DNA of 64,000 nt from contig CAJXMH010000012.1 of the NCBI GenBank assembly GCA_913056345.1, positions 1-64,000 of the forward strand. The letters are read 5' to 3'. The notes under the pieces are model-generated. The model saw nothing but the letters and a program-made list of their open reading frames with translations, did no database searches and was not told the DNA's origin. Made by a program: the position numbers and the translations under genes. Origin of the DNA: an uncultured Flavobacteriales bacterium. GTDB taxonomy: Bacteria > Bacteroidota > Bacteroidia > Flavobacteriales_E > Vicingaceae. Numbering within the stretch: the stretch's first letter is position 1; each line of letters opens with the position of its first letter. Of the stretch, positions 18,302 through 26,730 are shown piece by piece.

Positions 18302-18832
18302 ATGAGCGCTGTATTACAAATACAAAAAAAGAAAGAACTGTTCGATTTGCCATTCAAGCAAAATGAGCTTGAGTTTTGGGGCCCTATTGATACAAGTTTT
18401 TCAAACTCATTTTTAGCTGTTGCCAAAGACTTTATAGGTCGCTCTTCCTTAGGCAAAGTAGACCAAAAAAAAGTTTTTACAGCACTTATAGAATTGATTC
18501 AAAATATTTCAGAATATTACGAAATAGCCTTTAAAAATGAGTCTTGTCCTGCTGATTCATACTTGAATTTAAAATATCAGGATGATAGAATAGAGGTAAC
18601 AACAGCCAATAAATTAAAAATTGAGGATGTAGCGCAGTTAACTAAATTATTTGACGAAATTTTTAATTTATCACATTCAGATCTAGATATTGCAAGAGCT
18701 AAAGCTATTGTTAAGGGCAAGAGTTTGGGTTTGATTATGATAAGAAGAATGAAAAATGCTTACTTTAATTATTCCATACAGCAAATTGGTAAAGACAATT
18801 GGTTGTTATTTGACTTAAGAATCGCAGCATGA
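18302..18832 (+). CDS. SiaB family protein kinase (DUF6272)
   Basis: A 176-aa cytosolic protein resembling SiaB-type GHKL kinases. ELIQN at 64-68 is an N-box-like Glu/Asn pair for Mg-ATP, and KGKSLGLIMIRRM (about 138-150) resembles the G-box end of the fold. In Pseudomonas, SiaB phosphorylates SiaC, and the SiaA phosphatase reverses this to control the diguanylate cyclase SiaD. Here the gene overlaps the SiaC-like gene as ATGA (18829-18832), so the kinase and its substrate are coupled. No SiaA or SiaD homologue lies in the window. Confidence 0.8.
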   Translation: MSAVLQIQKKKELFDLPFKQNELEFWGPIDTSFSNSFLAVAKDFIGRSSLGKVDQKKVFTALIELIQNISEYYEIAFKNESCPADSYLNLKYQDDRIEVTTANKLKIEDVAQLTKLFDEIFNLSHSDLDIARAKAIVKGKSLGLIMIRRMKNAYFNYSIQQIGKDNWLLFDLRIAA

Positions 18833-19209
18833 AAAAATTACACATTGAACCTTATTTACAGACACCTGAGGTAGACTTTGACCCTGAGAGCGGAGAACTA
18901 AAGATCACGGGAAAGTCATACCCTGCAGACGCTATTGAGTTTTACCAGCCTGTAATAGATTGGTGCAATGAATATGCAAAACAAGCCGCAAAAGAGACTA
19001 AATTGATCTGTGAGATAGAATATTTAAACTCTGCTTCCCAGAAACAATTGGTTGAGTTGCTAATGGCCTTTAAGCCATTGCATGACCAAGGAAAAAGTTT
19101 TGTTGTAAAATGGAAGTACGAAGAGGGGGACGACGATATTCTATCGGTAGGCGAATTGGTAGAACATGAATTAGGTCTGCCTTTCGATTATGAGGAAGTT
19201 ACTTTTTAA
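18829..19209 (+). CDS. SiaC family regulatory phosphoprotein (DUF1987)
   Basis: A 126-aa protein with the DUF1987 core: TPEVDFDPESGELKITGKSY, then AIEFYQPVIDW, then EIEYLNSASQKQL. The residue equivalent to the phosphorylated Thr of Pseudomonas SiaC (about position 68, from memory) appears to be Ser68 in LNSAS. The protein probably switches partners according to its phosphorylation state. It is preceded by its likely kinase. Its 3' end overlaps the convergent amidohydrolase gene by 11 bp. The downstream target cannot be read from the context. Confidence 0.85.
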   Translation: MKKLHIEPYLQTPEVDFDPESGELKITGKSYPADAIEFYQPVIDWCNEYAKQAAKETKLICEIEYLNSASQKQLVELLMAFKPLHDQGKSFVVKWKYEEGDDDILSVGELVEHELGLPFDYEEVTF

Positions 19210-20839
19210 TACCAAAAACTTGCTCTCCTGATACGTACGTTTTTTCAACTTTAGTTTCAAGAATTTGATTCTCTGGAATTTCCATAATGTCCTGATCTAG
19301 AATAATAAAATCAGCACTTTTACCTTTTTCCAAACTTCCTTTTTGCCCTTCTTCGAAATTTGAAATGGCAGCCCAAATAGTCATTCCCTTAAGAGCCTCT
19401 TCCCGACTTAGTGCATTCTCCTTTTGGAAACCTTCTTCGGGATATCCCTCAGCATCTTTTCTAAACACCGCAGCATAGAATGTTTTTAATGGATCAATAT
19501 CTTCGATTGGAAAATCTGTACCCAAAGCTATTATTCCATTTTGGTTGAGTAATTCTTTCCAGGCATAGGCTGTTTGAACTCTATCCTTACCTAAACGATC
19601 CTCTACCCAATACATGTCTGAAGTAGCATGCGTTGGCTGTACGCTTGGAATAATTGTAAACGCTTTAAATTTTTTCAGGTCATCTGCTGCTACTATTTGA
19701 GCATGTTCAATGCGCCATCTTCTGTCATTAGTGGACTTTAGAACATCACCGTAAATAGTAAGCATCAGCCTGTTTGCTCCATCACCGATGCAATGTGTAT
19801 TCATCTGAAATCCCTTGTTGTGTAGCACTCTAGCTTCTGCTTGGAGGTAAGCACTATCCTTTAAAAATAAACCTGTGTTACTAGGGTCATCATGGTAAGG
19901 GTCAATTAATTTGGCGCCTCTAGAGCCGAGTGCTCCGTCTGCAAAGTATTTGAATGCACGAACACTAAGACGATCAGTTAAGTACGGACCTTTTTCAAGA
20001 AATTGCTTTTTATTTGCCGCACTTGGCACTAACATGCCATAAACCTTCATTTTAAGTTTGCCACTTTTATGAAGGCTATCTATTGCATTCACCATTTCGT
20101 TTTCTAGCATGGCATCATCAACCGTAGTTAAACCTTTTTCAAAGCACATTTCTTGTGCTTTGATCAAAGCTCGCTCCATGTGCTCAAAGCTCATTTTGGG
20201 CATAGCATTTGAAACTGTAGAAATGGCATTATCGATTAATAGACCTGTTAGTTTTCCATCTTGTTTTTGATAGACACCTCCCTCAATCTCGCTTTTTTCA
20301 GTTATTCCTGCAAGATCAAGGGCCTTTTGGTTGGCAATGGCCGCATGTTCATCAATTCTTTTTAGCAGCACTGCTCGATTTGGAAAAAGACTGTCTAGCT
20401 TTTGCTTACTAGGAAACTCATTGGTGGACCAATCATTTTGATCCCAGCCTCTTCCAGTAATCCACTCATCCTGATTTGTTTTTGCAAAAGCTTGCGTGCG
20501 TTCAATCACTTCATCCCAGCTTTTTGTACCGATAAGATCAACTTGAAAAAAAGAATTTCCATACCAGAGAAAGTGACAATGCGCATCTATAAATCCCGGA
20601 TAAATGGGTCTCAGTCTAGCATCAATTTCTTTTTCTGCTTGGTAGCGGTTCTTTAGCTCATTATTAGGACCAATATCTATGATCTTCCCATCCTTAATGG
20701 CCATGGCTTCAGTCACCGTAAAATTTGCATCAACTGTATAAATTTTGGCGTTGTGGATTAAAATATCAGCTGTTTCGGTGTAATAGCATGAACTCATCAG
20801 CGAAGTGATTAGGATTATAAATACAAATTTATTCTTCAT
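19199..20839 (-). CDS. YtcJ-like amidohydrolase lipoprotein
   Basis: A 546-aa metal-dependent hydrolase of the amidohydrolase superfamily. A lipobox (LMSSC, Cys18) predicts a lipid-anchored exported enzyme. The N-terminal composite beta domain (ADILIHNAKIYTVD) is followed by the metal site GFIDAHCHF (His87, His89), and later by MNTHCIGDGA, RIEHAQ and ALGTDFPIED. This is the pattern of the YtcJ/NfdA-like group, whose substrates are mostly unknown N-acyl or amide compounds. It overlaps the upstream membrane protein gene as ATGA (20836-20839). Confidence 0.85.
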   Translation of the reverse strand: MKNKFVFIILITSLMSSCYYTETADILIHNAKIYTVDANFTVTEAMAIKDGKIIDIGPNNELKNRYQAEKEIDARLRPIYPGFIDAHCHFLWYGNSFFQVDLIGTKSWDEVIERTQAFAKTNQDEWITGRGWDQNDWSTNEFPSKQKLDSLFPNRAVLLKRIDEHAAIANQKALDLAGITEKSEIEGGVYQKQDGKLTGLLIDNAISTVSNAMPKMSFEHMERALIKAQEMCFEKGLTTVDDAMLENEMVNAIDSLHKSGKLKMKVYGMLVPSAANKKQFLEKGPYLTDRLSVRAFKYFADGALGSRGAKLIDPYHDDPSNTGLFLKDSAYLQAEARVLHNKGFQMNTHCIGDGANRLMLTIYGDVLKSTNDRRWRIEHAQIVAADDLKKFKAFTIIPSVQPTHATSDMYWVEDRLGKDRVQTAYAWKELLNQNGIIALGTDFPIEDIDPLKTFYAAVFRKDAEGYPEEGFQKENALSREEALKGMTIWAAISNFEEGQKGSLEKGKSADFIILDQDIMEIPENQILETKVEKTYVSGEQVFGIKK

Positions 20840-22113
20840 TTTAGCTTCTTGAAGGTAGGTAGTTTGCCAAGATCCACAAAGGTAAGGAGTAGTGCTAGAT
20901 AAAATGGAAGAATGACCACTTTATACCGCACCAATGCTCCCAATATGGGAACTGTACTGCCAATTAAAAGAGCTACAGGGAAGATGAGGGCAGCATAATA
21001 CCACGCCCATTGCTTTTGATTTCTATTTACTGCTTTCTTATTTAAAACAGCCAAAACAAGCAAAAGCAATAAAACAAGGTTTTCTGCAACAGACAATAGG
21101 GTTAAAACATTAAGCGTACTTGGGAAAACAGGCCTTAAAAAGACGTTATACAAAGCAAATGGGGTATACAGGATAAAATCGATCAATGATTCGTAGATGG
21201 GAATATTAAAATAACTGCTTGCATTGTGATCCATTGCGAGATCCGTAAAATTTTTCAATTTATCTTGTAGTATATCAATTATGTACTGTCCTGATATCAG
21301 AGTACTTATAAGGCCAACAGATATGACTTCTAAAAAGGAATTGAACCCAAAGTCCTTGTACCTTACTTTTTTTAGGGTCAAAGTTGAAAAGGTTAAGGGG
21401 ATTAGGACGATTGCTACGTAGACTTTTATTGTTAGTAGCAATAGGGTAAAAAAAAGTAGCGATCCAATATGCTTGAAATTTGGACGAACAAAGCTGCCTT
21501 GAGCAGACGTCAAAAAACCGCCCATAGCAAAAAAGAGGTAGCTTTCTTTTAACGCTCCGGATGTCCAAAGTAAAAGAGATGGGAAAAGGAGCATCAAGAT
21601 GTAAAGCCAGTTTTTCTTTTCGCCAAAGTGTGTTTTTAAAAAATAAAACAGCAAGATAGTACCCCAGAATCCTAAAAGAGTGAAAAAGAGCTGATGCACC
21701 CAAAACTGTCCTTGCGATAAGGGTAGTAAAAGTAAATGAATGCGAATAATACTTCTATTGTCATTGATGAAGTAGACCTTTTTTAAATCCCAATGCTGGG
21801 TCTGACTCAGCGCTTCAAGATGCGCAGCATTTGGCTTAAGCCATTGGTTGAAAAAGTCAAGCTGATCCACCTCAAGCTTTTTGCACGCACTTTCGATAGC
21901 AACTGCATCGTCAAAGTATTTGTAAATGTCTGCTGAACTTCTATCTGAATAGTAGTCGGTATAAAGCCACCATAAAAAAGCCGCAGCTAGAAGTTTTACT
22001 CCAAGACCGCCAATCAGCCAGCTAGTTTTTATTTCCAATTGAGCCCTTGACTTTACCAATAAAAAAAGAGTCAGTATAAGTAAAAAAATGGAAAAAAGAC
22101 TAGCCGAGATCAT
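20836..22113 (-). CDS. Polytopic membrane protein, possible sugar-polymer enzyme
   Basis: A 425-aa protein with about 10 hydrophobic segments. A loop near residue 60 carries YYSDRSSADIYKYFDDA. A later segment contains PSLLLWTSGALKES, a motif style I associate with uncharacterised Bacteroidota glycosyltransferase- or polymerase-like membrane proteins. No assignment is firm. It is the first gene of a two-gene unit with the amidohydrolase (4-bp overlap) and is divergent from purL. Confidence 0.6.
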   Translation of the reverse strand: MISASLFSIFLLILTLFLLVKSRAQLEIKTSWLIGGLGVKLLAAAFLWWLYTDYYSDRSSADIYKYFDDAVAIESACKKLEVDQLDFFNQWLKPNAAHLEALSQTQHWDLKKVYFINDNRSIIRIHLLLLPLSQGQFWVHQLFFTLLGFWGTILLFYFLKTHFGEKKNWLYILMLLFPSLLLWTSGALKESYLFFAMGGFLTSAQGSFVRPNFKHIGSLLFFTLLLLTIKVYVAIVLIPLTFSTLTLKKVRYKDFGFNSFLEVISVGLISTLISGQYIIDILQDKLKNFTDLAMDHNASSYFNIPIYESLIDFILYTPFALYNVFLRPVFPSTLNVLTLLSVAENLVLLLLLVLAVLNKKAVNRNQKQWAWYYAALIFPVALLIGSTVPILGALVRYKVVILPFYLALLLTFVDLGKLPTFKKLK

Positions 22114-22171
22114 TGCTTCAAAAATAGTTTATTTTAATCAGCCTTTGAGAAAGAAATGGCTTAGCACACTC

Positions 22172-22201
22172 TTGGCAAGCAGTTGAAAAGCCTTACTTTT
22201 G
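22172..22201 (+). promoter_or_regulatory. Predicted purL promoter
   Basis: TTG at 22172-22174, a 19-bp spacer, then TACTTTTG at 22194-22201: a full match to the Bacteroidota TTG...TAnnTTTG consensus, 29 bp before the purL ATG. Confidence 0.65.
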
Positions 22202-22230
22202 CACTTCCAAAATCATACTACATATAACCC

Positions 22231-24471
22231 ATGGATACAGCCGCCAATCAAACGGAAGTGACCGTTGAAACCGCCAAAGAATTAGGTCTTTTACCTGAGG
22301 AGTTTGATCAGATCAAGAAAATTTTAGGACGTACACCAAACTTTACGGAGTTGAGTATTTATTCCGTAATGTGGTCGGAGCATTGTTCATATAAAAATTC
22401 CATTAAGTGGTTGAAGACTTTACCCAAAGAAGGGCCACACATGTTGGCTGAAGCCGGAGAAGAAAATGCTGGTCTTGTTGACATTGGCGATGACTTAGCT
22501 TGTGCCTTTAAAATTGAATCGCATAATCACCCTTCGGCCTTGGAGCCTTATCAAGGAGCAGCAACCGGAGTAGGCGGAATAAATCGGGATATCTTTACCA
22601 TGGGTGCTCGTCCGGTGGCACAATTAAATTCTTTGCGTTTTGGATCTATTGACTTAGACCGCACCAAGTGGTTGTTAAAAGGAGTAGTAAAAGGCATTGG
22701 TGATTATGGAAACTCTTTTGGGATTCCAGTTGTAGGAGGTGAAGTGTTTTTTGATGAGTGTTACAACACCAATCCTTTGGTGAATGCCATGTCAGCAGGA
22801 ATTATGGATGCTGGTAAAATGATCTCTGCTACTTCTTATGGCGTAGGTAATCCGGTTTACATTGTAGGCTCCTCTACCGGTAAGGATGGAATACACGGAG
22901 CAGCCTTTGCTTCGAAAGATATTTCGGAAGACTCCATGGAAGATTTACCAGCTGTGCAAGTTGGTGATCCTTTTCAAGAAAAATTATTGCTAGAAGCTTC
23001 ACTTGAATTAGCAGAAACAGATGCCATAATTGGCATGCAAGATATGGGCGCTGCCGGCATTACTTGTTCAACTTCTGAGATGTCGGGCAAAGAAGGCTTT
23101 GGCATGACCATCGATTTGGATAAGGTGCCAACCAGACAAGCGGGTATGTTGCCTTTTGAAATTCTACTTTCAGAGTCGCAAGAGCGAATGCTTGTTGTGG
23201 TAAAGAAAGGAAGAGAAGCAGAAGTAGAAGCCATTTTTGAGAAGTGGGATTTGAACTGCGAGCAGATTGGAGAAGTAACCGAAGGAGGAAGATTAGAATA
23301 TTACATGGGTGGAGAAAAAGTAGCTGATGTTCCGGCAGAATCTTTGATTCTTGGAGGAGGTGCTCCGGTTTATGAAAGAGAATACAATGAACCTGCCTAT
23401 TATCAAGAGAATCAGAAATTCAAAATAGAAAACATTGAACAACCGAAAGACCTAAAAGCAGTTGCCAAGTTTTTGTACACGCATCCTAACATTGCTTCTA
23501 AAAAGTGGGTGATCGAGCAGTACGACAGCATGGTGGGTACGGTGAACATGAGCACCAATAAACCGACTGATGCCGGTATCGTAAACCTAAAAGGCTTGAA
23601 AAAAGCCTTGGCCTTTACAGTAGATTGCAATGCTCGTTATGTACATGCGGATCCGGAGCAAGGTTGTGCCATTGCGGTGGCAGAAGCAGCCAGAAATATT
23701 GTTTGTTCTGGGGGAGAGCCATCGGCCATTACCAATTGCTTGAACTTTGGAAACCCATACAGTCCGGAAGTTTATTGGCAATTTGTAGGAGCGATAAATG
23801 GAATGAGAAAGTCTTGTGAGAAGTTTAAGACACCGGTTACGGGTGGAAATGTAAGTTTCTACAACCAAAGTACCCAAGACGATAAAGATGTACCTGTTTT
23901 TCCAACCCCAACCATCGGTATGATGGGTATTGTACCCGACAAGACCAAAGTAACTAGCTTAGCCTTCCAAAATGAAGGTGACAAGATCTACATGTTGGGC
24001 GAATCGAGAAACGACATTAACTCTTCGGAGTATTTATATGCCTACCATAAAGTGAAACAATCTCCGGCTCCTCACTTTGATTTAGACGAAGAGTTTAGCT
24101 TACAGGCCAAATTGAAAGAATTGATTCATAATGACTTGGTGGTTTCTGCGCACGACTGTGCCGATGGAGGTTTGTTTATTTCTTTGTTAGAAGCAGCCAT
24201 GCCAAATAACCTAGGTTTTGAGGTTTCCTCAGATGATGAAGTTAGAAAAGACGCCTTCTTATTTGGTGAAGCTCAAAGTAGAGTGGTGGTTTCAGTAAGA
24301 GTAGAGCAAGAAGAAGCCTTTGTGGAAAGCTTATCCGCTTCGGATGTGCCGTTTAGTTTATTGGGCGAAGTAAAAGGTGACAGCATGTTGATTGACGAGG
24401 AAGACTTTGGAAAAGTTAATGAAGCTAAAGAGGCTTTCGAAAATGCTTTGGAAGGCTATTTGAATAGTTAG
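22231..24471 (+). CDS. purL: Phosphoribosylformylglycinamidine synthase subunit PurL
   Basis: A 746-aa enzyme of purine biosynthesis that converts FGAR to FGAM with ATP and ammonia. The length and the opening (LGLLPEEFDQIKKILGRTPNFTELSIYSVMWSEHC) fit the small PurL form, which needs separate PurS and PurQ. ESHNHPSALEPYQGAATGVGG is the ATP/substrate loop, and AHDCADGGL lies near the C terminus. The final 65 codons are repeated, with 89% identity, at 25956-26155 beyond the next gene. Confidence 0.95.
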   Translation: MDTAANQTEVTVETAKELGLLPEEFDQIKKILGRTPNFTELSIYSVMWSEHCSYKNSIKWLKTLPKEGPHMLAEAGEENAGLVDIGDDLACAFKIESHNHPSALEPYQGAATGVGGINRDIFTMGARPVAQLNSLRFGSIDLDRTKWLLKGVVKGIGDYGNSFGIPVVGGEVFFDECYNTNPLVNAMSAGIMDAGKMISATSYGVGNPVYIVGSSTGKDGIHGAAFASKDISEDSMEDLPAVQVGDPFQEKLLLEASLELAETDAIIGMQDMGAAGITCSTSEMSGKEGFGMTIDLDKVPTRQAGMLPFEILLSESQERMLVVVKKGREAEVEAIFEKWDLNCEQIGEVTEGGRLEYYMGGEKVADVPAESLILGGGAPVYEREYNEPAYYQENQKFKIENIEQPKDLKAVAKFLYTHPNIASKKWVIEQYDSMVGTVNMSTNKPTDAGIVNLKGLKKALAFTVDCNARYVHADPEQGCAIAVAEAARNIVCSGGEPSAITNCLNFGNPYSPEVYWQFVGAINGMRKSCEKFKTPVTGGNVSFYNQSTQDDKDVPVFPTPTIGMMGIVPDKTKVTSLAFQNEGDKIYMLGESRNDINSSEYLYAYHKVKQSPAPHFDLDEEFSLQAKLKELIHNDLVVSAHDCADGGLFISLLEAAMPNNLGFEVSSDDEVRKDAFLFGEAQSRVVVSVRVEQEEAFVESLSASDVPFSLLGEVKGDSMLIDEEDFGKVNEAKEAFENALEGYLNS

Positions 24472-24496
24472 TTCAGAGAGTTTACACAATTACAAA

Positions 24497-24524
24497 AAGG
24501 CCAAAACAATTTTGTTTTGGCCTT
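24497..24524 (+). terminator. Terminator after purL
   Basis: AAGGCCAAAACAATTTTGTTTTGGCCTT is a perfect inverted repeat 25 bp past the purL stop. It is symmetrical and may also serve the convergent gene at 24545. Confidence 0.85.
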
Positions 24525-24544
24525 CTTATTTGTGTTTGCTAAAT

Positions 24545-25789
24545 CTATTCCTTTTGTACCACAATTTTCGAAGAAAAACGCTGATTTTGGTAAAGTCCGC
24601 TTAGGATGTAAATACCGGACTCAAAATCACTCACATTTATTTCATTGCATGGCTTTTTTAAGGTTTTAACGATTTGTCCTTTTTGATTGTAAATACTGAC
24701 TTCCGAAATACTATGACAAACTGCAGGACTTATCTTGAAACTCTCATTTGTTGGATTGGGTGACAAACGTATGGTAGGAATTCTCTTTTTCTTTTCTGTA
24801 AGTGCAGTAATTTGATCGTAATTCGTGGTTTTGTAGATTTTTCCGCTGTCTCCGTAAATGATAACCATACCCCATTTATTAATGTAAGTATCTAAATATG
24901 AAAAGCTATTACCGTTTACGTGCTGTGCAATTGTATCAGGGTAAAAACTAAATCCATAATTATTTGAGTATAAAAAAACATTTCCATAATTGCCTATTAC
25001 TTCGCCACTTTTATCAGTCAAATGGTATCTCCAGGGCCGACGGGTATAAACGGTATCGTGTGGCTGCCAATTTGCCCCTTGGTTAAAAGTTATGTATTCT
25101 TCTCGAGGAAAACCATTGTAGTGAACACTAAAAGTATCTTGGCTAAAATAGTTCAAGTAATTTGGGCTATAAAAAGAGAAAGTAGTAGGAAGGTTAATGG
25201 TATCCCAGCTATTGGTTGTATCGGTACTTAAATATAAATTGTTGTAATCTGCTGCAATTATATTTCCACGGTTTATTTCGAATGCAGTAGAGTGTTGAAA
25301 CAAGACTTGTTTAACACCACTCTTGTAACTGATTAAAGATTGATTAGAATCAATACCTACTTTCAATGTGCCTATAAATTGTCTAGAATTAAGAAATCCT
25401 GCATCTTTACTTATTGAATCAACTAATAATTGTGAAGAGTCAATTTTTAATTTGATTATGTTTCCTTTTAAACCGTAATTACTTCCTGGCATTCGGTAGC
25501 CACTTCCAGTTAAAAGCAAAGTATCATTATTCTTCCTAAAACAACATAGTGATCTTTTATTAAGTAAGTTGCTATATATTAGACTATCCACCATACTCCA
25601 GCTATTACCTCCATCTAAAGTTTTAAGTAATTTATTTTCCTGAGTAGCGTAACCTTTCAGAGAGTCAATAAATAAAATAGAGTTCACTCGACCTGCAAAT
25701 GGCAAATTTATAGTTTGCCAATTAAGATTTTGCCCCAAACTCATTAAAGGTAGAAAAAGGGCTAAAAGGGTATAATTAATTTTTTCCAT
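24545..25789 (-). CDS. Secreted protein with a T9SS type A sorting domain
   Basis: A 414-aa exported protein. The signal peptide is residues 1-19 (MSLGQ). The body resembles BNR/YCF48-like beta-propeller proteins, with blades such as LKTLDGGNSWSMV and TFNQGANW. The C-terminal 75 residues (RLSPNPTNESFKIS, VSIYNQKGQIVKTL, GIYILSGLYQNQRFSSKIVV) are the type A sorting signal of the type IX system. The ligand or substrate is unknown. The gene is noticeably AT-rich and lies between purL and a second purL 3' end, which suggests it arrived with that segment. Confidence 0.85.
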   Translation of the reverse strand: MEKINYTLLALFLPLMSLGQNLNWQTINLPFAGRVNSILFIDSLKGYATQENKLLKTLDGGNSWSMVDSLIYSNLLNKRSLCCFRKNNDTLLLTGSGYRMPGSNYGLKGNIIKLKIDSSQLLVDSISKDAGFLNSRQFIGTLKVGIDSNQSLISYKSGVKQVLFQHSTAFEINRGNIIAADYNNLYLSTDTTNSWDTINLPTTFSFYSPNYLNYFSQDTFSVHYNGFPREEYITFNQGANWQPHDTVYTRRPWRYHLTDKSGEVIGNYGNVFLYSNNYGFSFYPDTIAQHVNGNSFSYLDTYINKWGMVIIYGDSGKIYKTTNYDQITALTEKKKRIPTIRLSPNPTNESFKISPAVCHSISEVSIYNQKGQIVKTLKKPCNEINVSDFESGIYILSGLYQNQRFSSKIVVQKE

Positions 25790-25927
25790 GATTAATTTTT
25801 TATAAAGTTAGTATAATCTACATTTTGCCCATAACAGGTGCTTGGCTTAGGATAAAAAAATGGCGATTAAGCCGGTTTTCCTTTTAAATAGGTTCGATTA
25901 ATAAATATAAGAATCTGAATAACAGTG

Positions 25928-26155
25928 TGAAAGGATGTTTTCTTGTTTTGGGAATTTCAAAGTAGAGTCGTGGTTTCAGTAAGAGCAGAGCAAGAAGAAG
26001 CCTTTGTGGAAAGCTTATCTGCTTCAGATGTGCCCTTTAGTTTATTGGGAGAAGTAAAAGGAGACAGCATGCTGATTGACGAGGAGAATTTTGGAAAGGT
26101 GAGTGAAGCGAAAGAAGCTTTTGAGAATGCCTTGGAAGTGTATTTGAATAGCTAG
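25928..26155 (+). pseudogene. purL: Duplicated, diverged 3' end of purL
   Basis: From CAAAGTAGAG at 25958 to the TAG at 26153-26155 the sequence aligns without gaps to the purL end (24274-24471). I count 22 base differences in 198 (about 89% identity), affecting 20 codons of which 16 are silent. Weaker homology continues upstream to about 25928. The reading frame stays open for about 70 codons but has no N-terminal part of PurL and no start signal, so a functional product is unlikely. The excess of silent changes shows that this copy diverged while part of an intact purL gene. Confidence 0.9.
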
Positions 26156-26157
26156 AA

Positions 26158-26409
26158 CTATTTGTAGATGTCTTTTCTGTGACCGATTTCAATTACATCG
26201 ATTAAGAGTAATTTGTCGTATACTTCGTAAATAATTCTGTAGTTCGCTACTCTTATTCTGAAAGCTTCTCGGCCTTTTAGCTTTTTACATGATTTTGGTT
26301 TGGGGTCTTTTGCTAGAGAAATAATGGAAGATTTGATCTTGGAGTAATAAGGTTCAGGAATTTTAGCAAGCTTTTTAATCGCCTTTCTTTCAATTCGAAC
26401 CTTGTACAT
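26158..26409 (-). CDS. RelE/ParE-family toxin
   Basis: An 83-aa basic protein with the RelE fold pattern: YKVRIERKAIKKLAKIPEPYYSKI, a central KLKGREAFRIRVANYRIIYEV, and the C-terminal VIEIGHRKDIYK. The GHRKDIY ending with conserved Arg and Tyr is typical of the ribosome-dependent mRNA interferases of this family. It overlaps the antitoxin gene by 1 bp at its start. Its stop lies 2 bp from the end of the purL fragment, in convergent orientation. Confidence 0.88.
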   Translation of the reverse strand: MYKVRIERKAIKKLAKIPEPYYSKIKSSIISLAKDPKPKSCKKLKGREAFRIRVANYRIIYEVYDKLLLIDVIEIGHRKDIYK

Positions 26410-26606
26410 TAGCCTTTCTTATAGTTTTCAATCTCCTCAAAGGCTTTGTCAGCATCTACAAATACCTGTTTTGACTTTTTAGACAGGTCATAAAGTTTAA
26501 TGTCTTCCAACATCTCTAAATCTTCCAACATCTTATTGTAATCTTCTATGGAAAGGATAACAGCTACCTTCTTGCCATCTTCATTTGTAATGTATTGATT
26601 TTTCAT
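26409..26606 (-). CDS. Antitoxin partner of the RelE-type toxin
   Basis: A 65-aa acidic protein. The N-terminal half (YITNEDGKKVAVILSIEDYNKMLEDLEMLED) matches the Phd/YefM-like antitoxin fold that binds DNA. The C-terminal half (KQVFVDADKAFEEIENYKKG) is the likely toxin-neutralising tail. It is transcribed first, followed by the toxin, as usual. An inverted repeat around its promoter probably serves as its operator. Confidence 0.8.
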   Translation of the reverse strand: MKNQYITNEDGKKVAVILSIEDYNKMLEDLEMLEDIKLYDLSKKSKQVFVDADKAFEEIENYKKG

Positions 26607-26621
26607 GCCTTACCTTATTGT

Positions 26622-26659
26622 CTTATCAAAGTTAAACATTCTGCAATTCATTTGATAAG
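26622..26659 (-). promoter_or_regulatory. Toxin-antitoxin promoter and inverted-repeat operator
   Basis: CTTATCAAA at 26622-26630 and TTTGATAAG at 26651-26659 are perfect 9-bp inverted arms 20 bp apart. The - strand -7 element TAACTTTG (26634-26627) lies inside the promoter-proximal arm, so binding of the toxin-antitoxin complex could block transcription. Confidence 0.6.
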
Positions 26660-26730
26660 GAGAAAGTAAAGCAACTTAAAAGCTTAGTCCGCTTTTTCTT
26701 TAATAAATGTCTTTTTTCTACCTTTAGCTC

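Noticed and set aside
21275-21703. A 142-codon frame within the polytopic membrane protein gene
   Set aside because: It lies on the same strand in another phase of a hydrophobic gene; the main frame has continuous membrane segments and neighbour overlap, so the shorter one is a shadow.
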